Assembly (NCBI GenBank): GCA_028571685.1
Contig: CM053140.1
Span: 222,599,323-222,663,322, forward strand
Source of the DNA: Heterohyrax brucei
Taxonomy: Eukaryota; Chordata; Mammalia; Hyracoidea; Procaviidae
DNA: 64,000 nt
Direction: 5' to 3'
Position 1 is the first letter of the stretch, and the number at the start of each line of letters is the position of its first letter. Shown here piece after piece: positions 57,571-64,000 of this stretch. The position numbers and the translations under genes were made by a program. The notes under the pieces are model-generated. The model saw only the letters and a program-made list of their open reading frames with translations. It had not been told where the DNA came from and made no database searches.

Positions 57571-58450
57571 GTCTTGCAAAATTCTATCACCAGGTCTCTG
57601 ACATTGTTTCTATCACTAGGGCCATATTTTCCAACTACCAATCCTTCTTTGTTTCTAACTTTTGCATTCCAGTTACCAGTAATTAGCAATGCATCCTGAC
57701 TGAGTCTTCAGTCACTTTCAGACTGCCGAAATTGGTAAAAAATCATGAATCTCTACAACTTTGGCCTTAGTGGTTGGTGCATAAATTTGAATAATAGTTG
57801 TCTTAACTGGTCTTCTTTGTGTGCGTATGGGTATTATGCTATCACTGACAGCATTGTACTTCAGGACAGCTCTTGAAATGTTTTTTTGATGACGAACACA
57901 GCTCCGTTCCTCAAGTTTTTGTTCTCAGTGTAACAGACCATATGATTGTCAGATTGAAAATGGCCAATATCAGTTCATTTCAGCTCACTAATGCTAGGAT
58001 ATCAATATTTATGCTTTGTGTTTCGTTTTTGACAATTTCCAATTTTCCTGGATTCATACTTCATGAACTCCATGTTCTAATTATTAATGGATGTTTGCAG
58101 CTGTTTATTCTCATTTTGAGTTGTGCTACATTAACAAACAAAGATCCCAAAGCCCTTACTGCATCCACATCATTAAGGTGGACCCTGCTTTGGGGAGGCA
58201 GCTCTTCCCCAATCGTCTTCTGAGTGCCTTCCAATCTGGGGGGCACATTTTCTGGCACTTTATCTGACAAAGTTTCGCTGCTGTTCACAAGGTTTTCCCT
58301 TGCTAATTCTTTTCAGAAGTAGACTTCTGGGTCCTTCTTCCTAGTCTGTCTTAGTCTAGAAGCTCAGCTGAAACCTGTCTACCATGGGTGACCCTGCTGG
58401 TACTTAAATACCAGTGGCATAGCTTCCAGCATCACAGCAACAAGCCAGCC

Positions 58451-59114
58451 TCTGATGGCAGACAGTGGGGGCTGCTCACTCTGTCTTTACCCTCCTTACC
58501 TAATGCTGTAATCCTTCTTACCTGATGCTGTTACCCACTTTACCAGATGCTGGTACCTTCCTAGTGTGAGTAGAAGTATGAAGAGATGAAAAAATTCTTC
58601 ATGTTTCAAAGTTTAGATTTGGTGACCTCAAACCAAAGGAAGACAATATATGTTTTAGGTACCTTATATGATGCAAGCACTAGGTGATTAGAATCTTTAA
58701 TTTGTATTTAAATTTTATATTTGTATAATGATACTTATTCAGTTTTATACACAGGGATGTTGAGTTTTAAAAATACTATACTATACTATACTATACTATA
58801 AAACAACCTACAATTCTAAGTACCCAACCTAGATTCAAATTAAAGTCTGTTTGACTCTGAGATCCTTTATATAAAGCTACACTCAACATAACGAAGAAAA
58901 GTACTCTGTTTTTTAAGAATGTCTAATTACTCCCTGCTGTCAGCTGGACATGGACAACCTGAGTTTTATGTTCAAGGTTTGCTACCTTACTTACATAATT
59001 TTTTGACTAATTCACCTAACCACCACAACAAAAATAGCCCTTATAATTAAAGATACCAGTACACAATGCCAGTACATTCAGTACACAATTTTAAAAAGTT
59101 AAAAAAAAAAAAAA
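58451..59114. other. Unique DNA with a pentamer microsatellite
   Basis: No repeat family apart from the (CTATA)n run. An A-run at 59101-59114 borders the next SINE. Confidence 0.5.
58773..58801 (+). repeat. (CTATA)n microsatellite
   Basis: Between five and six exact CTATA units. Confidence 0.95.
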
Positions 59115-59258
59115 TCATTTCAATTGAATCAGTTCCAACTCATAGCAACACTGAGTTAAACTGTCCCACAGAGTTTCCAAAAAGCACTGATGACTCCAAA
59201 CTGCCAACCTTTTCTTTAGAAGCCTAAGATCTTAGCCATTATACCACTGTGGCTTCCC
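59115..59258 (-). repeat. AfroSINE
   Basis: TTGAATCAGTTCCAACTCAT at the 3' side and CATTATACCACTGTGGCTTC at the box-A side; diverged. Confidence 0.8.
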
Positions 59259-60557
59259 AAAAGGTACTCAGAAATACACATTGAGTTTGGGAGAATTAGA
59301 ACTAACAAATAAATAAATAATGCTTCTGATGGAAACTGAGGAGAACAAAAGAAGTTTACAACAATTGATAGCATTTATCTCACAAAACAAAATTTCATAC
59401 AACCCTGCCTAATTTCCACAAAGACATAGAATGCATATTTCAGAGGTCCTGCAGACAAGTATATGTACTACGAGGCCTTGAGAAGGGATCATCCAAATTC
59501 AACTTCATAATGAACATCTCCAGTTCTCCAGTGATAGTGAACTCACTATCTCCTAAAATAACTATTGTGTTTTAGAAATTCAAAATTTTTTTTAAAGGAC
59601 TTTCATGCTTTGCCAGTGCATAATAAGGCTTTACTCCCTTGCCCATCTATACAACTGGCCATAAGACCCTCTTGAGTAAAACATCAGGAATCTGTACCTT
59701 CACTAGAAGAGTGTCTATTGTTGCATGTGTGTGAGCAGTTGCTTACTTCTTCCAGCTGGTCAGCAATTCCAGTCTCTTAGGTATTCATCCCTAAATGTCC
59801 TCTCACAAAAAATACAGAAATCCATGGAACAAAAAGGATTACAAAGCACAAAAGCTTTCAGAAGAAAAGGGGAACTTAAAAGCTAGCAACTGGTGTTGGG
59901 GATGTGGAAGTGAGATAAACTTTGATCAGTGTTTCATTAGGAAATTGAAGAGGAAAAGACTCAGAAGCTGGTAGAAAATCCAGCAGCCTTCCAGAATCAC
60001 ATGTTTTAAAAATACTCTTTTCAAAAGATTCATTTCTTACTGAAATTTAATTTTTAATCAGTTTTCTTCTTAACTTTTTTAACTTACTTATTTGCCCCCA
60101 AGATACTGGTCTATTAGTGCTAAAAAGGGAGTAGGACCAGGTGATATTAGAGCATTCTGTGCTGTAATAATTTAGAGACACCATAAGAAAAAGTCAGGCT
60201 TAATGGTGATAGTATGGGCTCAGAGAATGTAAAGGTACGTGAGGATCAGGAAGGCAGAAATACAAATTAATAAATAACATTTTACAGAAAAGGGTCATTT
60301 TGAAGGAAAGGTATACATTCATAACAGAAAACTGCTTTCATAAATTTCAGTTGTACAAATAGGAAATATGTCCATGTTGAAGGGCACTTACCACAGATAC
60401 ACCTACAATTTCCATACTCCAACCAAGCATCAGGAAAAGTACCCATGTTCTGCTAAATTATCTGAAAGTCATAGCTGGAACTGTTCTTCCAAGACAGGGT
60501 TATTGTAGGAGACAAATTTGAGTCAAGTTTAGATAGAGATGTACTTGCTAATGGAAA
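59259..60557. other. Unique DNA, no gene seen
   Basis: AT-rich, no repeat recognised in 1.3 kb. Confidence 0.45.
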
Positions 60558-61014
60558 AACTAATGATTAGTTTTATGTGTCAACCAGGGTAGCTTATGGT
60601 TCCCAGTGGTTTGGACAAACGGTAGACTAGCTGCTGTTCCACAGTGTAATCTAATAAAATGCAATGTAACACCTCCCATAAGGCAACCTAGTATAAATGT
60701 ACTCAAATTATCTGAAAGTGGAGTTTCCTTAGGGTGTTGGTTTGACTCCCAAGTACAGCTAAACATTTTGGCGTAACTCATTGTCTCTACACTCTGCACT
60801 CTTTCCATTGTCTGACTATGGATAATGGGACACAGTTCTGTTACATTCTCTATGCTGCCACCTGACCTACAGATTTTGGACTTGCCAGCATCCTCAGCTG
60901 TATGATCCAGTCCCTTGGAACAAAGCTTTCCTCCCTATAGATAAAGACAGAGACAACGAGATGTCAGCAAAGACTTCACTGTTTCTGTTTCTCTAGAGAA
61001 CCCTGACTAAGATA
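60558..61014 (+). repeat. ERVL-type LTR (MLT2-like)
   Basis: Starts with AGTTTTATGTGTCAACCAGG and ends with TTTCTCTAGAGAACCCTGAC, the recognisable ends of the old ERVL LTR group. CAGATTTTGGACTTGCCAGC is also typical. Confidence 0.8.
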
Positions 61015-61871
61015 GCAACTAAGGCAAGTGAAATTACATCTAAAGTATGTATGTTAATTGGTTCCAACCACAATCACAGTCAGGTCACTTTTTCTGTCTC
61101 TCGTTCCATGCCAAAAAAAAAAAAAAATTCCCGTCTGTATGACATTCTTGAAAGGCATCTTGTAGAAACTGTTTGAACAGTCTCGTATCTCACACATTAA
61201 TATAATCACAAAGTTCTTCTAATACTGAGACAATATTGCCTGAAACTACGTATCCAGTTGTCTGATTTTTAACTAGAAGGTTGAGAATATCTCTATTTTC
61301 TACTTAACATTGTGATTAGAGAGGCAAGTGTCAAAACTTCTCATTGATGTCATTGTGTTTCCCAGTTGGCAGGACACATTCTTATTTGTCACTCTATCCA
61401 CTTTTTCCTCAAGAAAATTTCTGCTTATGTGGACACCAAGCTCCACTATTTAAGCTGCACTTTTATTTATTGTACATCCGAGATACATGATTTGTTATGT
61501 TTTTCTAGTTCAAAAGTTAGAGGCTAGTTTTAAAATTCCGAATTATGCCATTTCTTTGCTACCTACAACCTCAAGACTGATTCATTTACAAGGACAAAAT
61601 ACTACAGTGCAATAGATTTATCTCATAGCAGATGGACCATTATTTTCCCTGGAATCTGTGCTAGGACCAGAGCAGATTTTGGTAGTTCTAAAAACAATTT
61701 CCTCATTCTACAAAGAGTGTTAGTCTAGTATTCTCCAGGTTATTTGATGAGGACCTTGTAGAATGGAGTCAAATCTTGAAATATTGGCTATGCTAGATAG
61801 ATTTCAGGTAGTCTCAAACTCTTAAAATCTATAGTTCTGTGAATTTTCCAACGAGGAACTTAGTTCACAGA
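61015..61871. other. Unique DNA, no gene seen
   Basis: A-run at 61112-61126; otherwise nothing recognised. Confidence 0.45.
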
Positions 61872-62024
61872 CCCATGGAAGCTGAGTTGATTCCAACTCA
61901 CAGAGATCCTATGGGACAGAGTAGAACTGTTCCATACAGTTTCCAAAGAGCAAGTGGTGGATTTGAACTGCTGACCTTTTGGTTAGCAGTCATAGATGTT
62001 AACTACTGTACCACCAGGATTTCT
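61872..62024 (-). repeat. AfroSINE
   Basis: CTGAGTTGATTCCAACTCAC, CCTATGGGACAGAGTAGAAC and TAACTACTGTACCACCAGG are all present. Confidence 0.9.
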
Positions 62025-62486
62025 AACACCACCACAAAGCAGTGGTAACAGGATACAATAGCAAATGATTTAGCTCCAACCCTTTCCTTTATCTCCACAT
62101 GCAAACACCCAACTGGAAGAGAGACTGGGGAGCTGAACACTAGCCATGATATGAAATCACTTAGAAGTCCTCTTGCAAGAAGAGAGTGAACCTGATTACA
62201 CAATATCCTTTGTGTTAATGATTAAACCAGCAGCTACCTTTTCACTGTTTAAGGATGATTAACTTGCATTTTATACCTAAGATTAATGCCCAGTTTCTGG
62301 TAAAATTAAAGACCACCAAGTAAAACTAGCTCTAAAGAATGGACAAATTAAGCAAAATTCCTAATAATAGAATATGTTATGGAAAATGGAAACTTATTGC
62401 ACTTGAAAACATGCACAGCTGGGGATTTTTGTTCACAGAGTAATGGGGTGTTTCATCTGTAAGAAGGCTTTCTTCCTGAGAAATTT
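62025..62486. other. Unique DNA, no gene seen
   Basis: Nothing recognised. Confidence 0.5.
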
Positions 62487-62520
62487 TTATTATGACTGAG
62501 TGAAAATGTACATTCTTAGA
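62487..62520 (-). mobile_element. Very short L1 3'-end fragment
   Basis: TTATTATGACTGAGTGAAAA and then TGTACATTC match the last 30 bases of the L1 copy at 57094. TTTTATTA on each side (62485-62492 and 62521-62528) may be a TSD, but the bases are simple. Confidence 0.5.
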
Positions 62521-62561
62521 TTTTATTAACAGATGAGATTAATTTGTAATTAAGCGACTCT

Positions 62562-62730
62562 AGGAAACCCTGGTGGCACAGTAGTTAAGATCACAGTTGC
62601 TAACCAAAAGGTTGACAGTCTGAATCCACCAGCCACTCCTTAGAAACCCAATGGGACAGTTCTACTCTGTCCTGTAGGGTTGCTATGAGACGGAACTGAC
62701 CTGATAGCTATAGGTTTGGTTTTGGTTTTC
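62562..62730 (+). repeat. AfroSINE
   Basis: AGGAAACCCTGGTGGCACAG to AGGTTTGGTTTTGGTTTTCC; complete and fairly close to the family form. Confidence 0.9.
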
Positions 62731-62741
62731 CTTATGTACTA

Positions 62742-62930
62742 AACAGTCTCTAGATGGTGCAAATGGTTAACACGGTCAGCTGCTACCTAAAAGGTTAGAG
62801 GCTTGAGTCCATCCAGAGACCCCTCATCAAACAGGTCTTGCAGTCTGCTTCTGAAAAATCAGCCACAGGAAACCCTATGGAGCACAACTGTCCTCTGACA
62901 TACATGGAGACACCAGGAGTTGAAGTGATA
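62742..62930 (+). repeat. AfroSINE, second subtype
   Basis: TGGTGCAAATGGTTAACACG at the box-A side and TGAAAAATCAGCCACAGGAA in the 3' half. It has a distinct head and middle from the first subtype but a shared end. Confidence 0.85.
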
Positions 62931-64000
62931 CTGGTATGTACTAAACACTGTGTCTAGCTTAAAATTAAAAATTGTTCTCCTAATTAGGCAGTTTAAGTCC
63001 CAGACTGTCCTCTTTATACTCTTGGCTTTGTAAAGTCTGTTTTTGTTTCCTCCCATAAATATAAAGAAAAGTAAACCTCTATCAAGTAAACTCCATCAAG
63101 TTTTCAGAGTAACTCTGAATTCTCAACTAGTTGAACTTAGTATGGAAAGGTTTTCCTGCCCCAGCAAGGTTTTATTAAACACTAGTGGATTTGTCCCAGT
63201 TCCCATAAAATAGAACCCTTTTTTTCCCACCTCTCTTATGCCTACCAGTTGTCTACTTCCCTTCCCCTTCTCCTTTTCATAGAACTTATTTTCTCAAGTT
63301 GTTCCAAGTTAGACAGTGTCTGCAAAGAGCACTGATGTTTCCATTCTGAGAAGTCTCCAGTAATTACACCCAGTCTCCTTCATACTAGAACTACATATTC
63401 ATCTACCCCAAAGGGCAAAGAAGAGGCAGAACCAGGTGAGTATTGCAGAAGTTGTATCAGGGGAGGCCTCTAGTCAGGAGGGGAAAAAAAAAAATACTTT
63501 GGGTTGGGTTGGGGTAAGGCAGAAAGCAGAAGAGAAATAAAAATCGTGATGAATTTTTAAAAGAAAAAAGTAAGTAACTCAAAAAGAAAGCAGCTGATAA
63601 TTAGAGAAGATGCAGTGGTGTGTACAGTTGCCAACCACTGCTGAAAATGCACTCACTCCGTGTCCAGACGTGGGTCCTAAAGGCAATGAGCCAGGCAGTC
63701 TGACATCTAGACTCTTTATTCCAGTCTCAGCCTTCCACCTCGGTGTGACAACTTGAGAGCTTCAGAGCTTAGAGTTTAAGTAGATGATCTGCACTGCTCC
63801 TTTTCCCTTTCATCTGCCACAGCCACATATTTCCCTGTATAGACACAACCCACCTTTTTGACTAAATGGAAATAATCAGGGGAAGCTCCCATCCTACTGA
63901 CACTCTCTTTCCCTCCAGGCCCACGCTGTTTTAACAGAAATGCAAGCTCTAACCCCTGCATAAGTTCATAATTTGCAAGTTTCTAGTTAACAATGACTGT
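62931..64000. other. Unique DNA, no gene seen
   Basis: An A-run at 63484-63494. No repeat family or exon recognised up to the end of the window. Confidence 0.45.

Larger units (their letters stand above)
54378..58450 (-). mobile_element. RTE (BovB-like) LINE, near full length, twice interrupted
   Basis: Minus-strand copy whose 3' end is at 54378 (TTGTTGTCAGGTGCCTTCGA) and whose 5' region ends near 58450, parallel to the copy at 18836-21960. A solo LTR (54940-55379) and an L1 3' UTR (57094-57570) interrupt it. Without them it is about 3.15 kb. Frames are broken, but the copy is less decayed than the one at 18836. Confidence 0.9.

Overview
The window is vertebrate, mammalian, non-coding DNA with no intact cellular gene, tRNA or rRNA that I can support. 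The repeats point to an afrotherian and most probably an elephant. There are many copies of a tRNA-like SINE of the AfroSINE type, several copies of an RTE (BovB-like) LINE whose 3' end resembles the SINE 3' end, and L1 copies with a long 3' UTR, alongside ancient MIR, L2, ERVL, MaLR, hAT and mariner remains. The species is inferred from repeat families only; no database was searched. All family names rest on recognition of sequence, and boundaries are usually good to about 5-20 bases unless a target-site duplication (TSD) is given.

Layout. 205-2411: an RTE fragment followed by a 5'-truncated L1 (minus), itself interrupted by a 250-bp piece of retroviral leader. 2412-10787: a decayed class I endogenous retrovirus (plus) with a cut-down 5' LTR, a tRNA-Glu-type primer site, broken gag, pro, pol and env, and a 3' LTR. 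10788-18835: mostly old unique DNA with AfroSINEs, MIR and L2 pieces, and a stretch (17780-18330) that looks like a conserved non-coding element. 18836-27155: a near full-length RTE (minus), then a second RTE copy split by two L1 elements that meet tail to tail. 27156-34248: unique DNA with MIR, a MaLR LTR, a hAT element, AfroSINEs, a plus-strand RTE 3' end and an L2. 34249-48222: one L1 (minus, 5' UTR included) carrying a mariner relic, an AfroSINE and a second full-length L1, which in turn carries a MaLR solo LTR. 48223-64000: unique DNA with two more RTE copies (one near full length, interrupted by a solo LTR and an L1 3' end), an ERVL-type LTR, MIRs and AfroSINEs.

Nothing here works as an operon or pathway. 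The window is best read as a layered record of retrotransposition. The observation that looks least described is a set of very short insertions (24-37 bp), two of them with clear TSDs. They carry the terminal near-palindrome of an RTE/AfroSINE 3' end joined to a repeated TTGGC/TGGC tail. They occur inside a retroviral LTR end, an AfroSINE and two L1s, and a fifth, longer insertion (about 510 bp) carries the same end.
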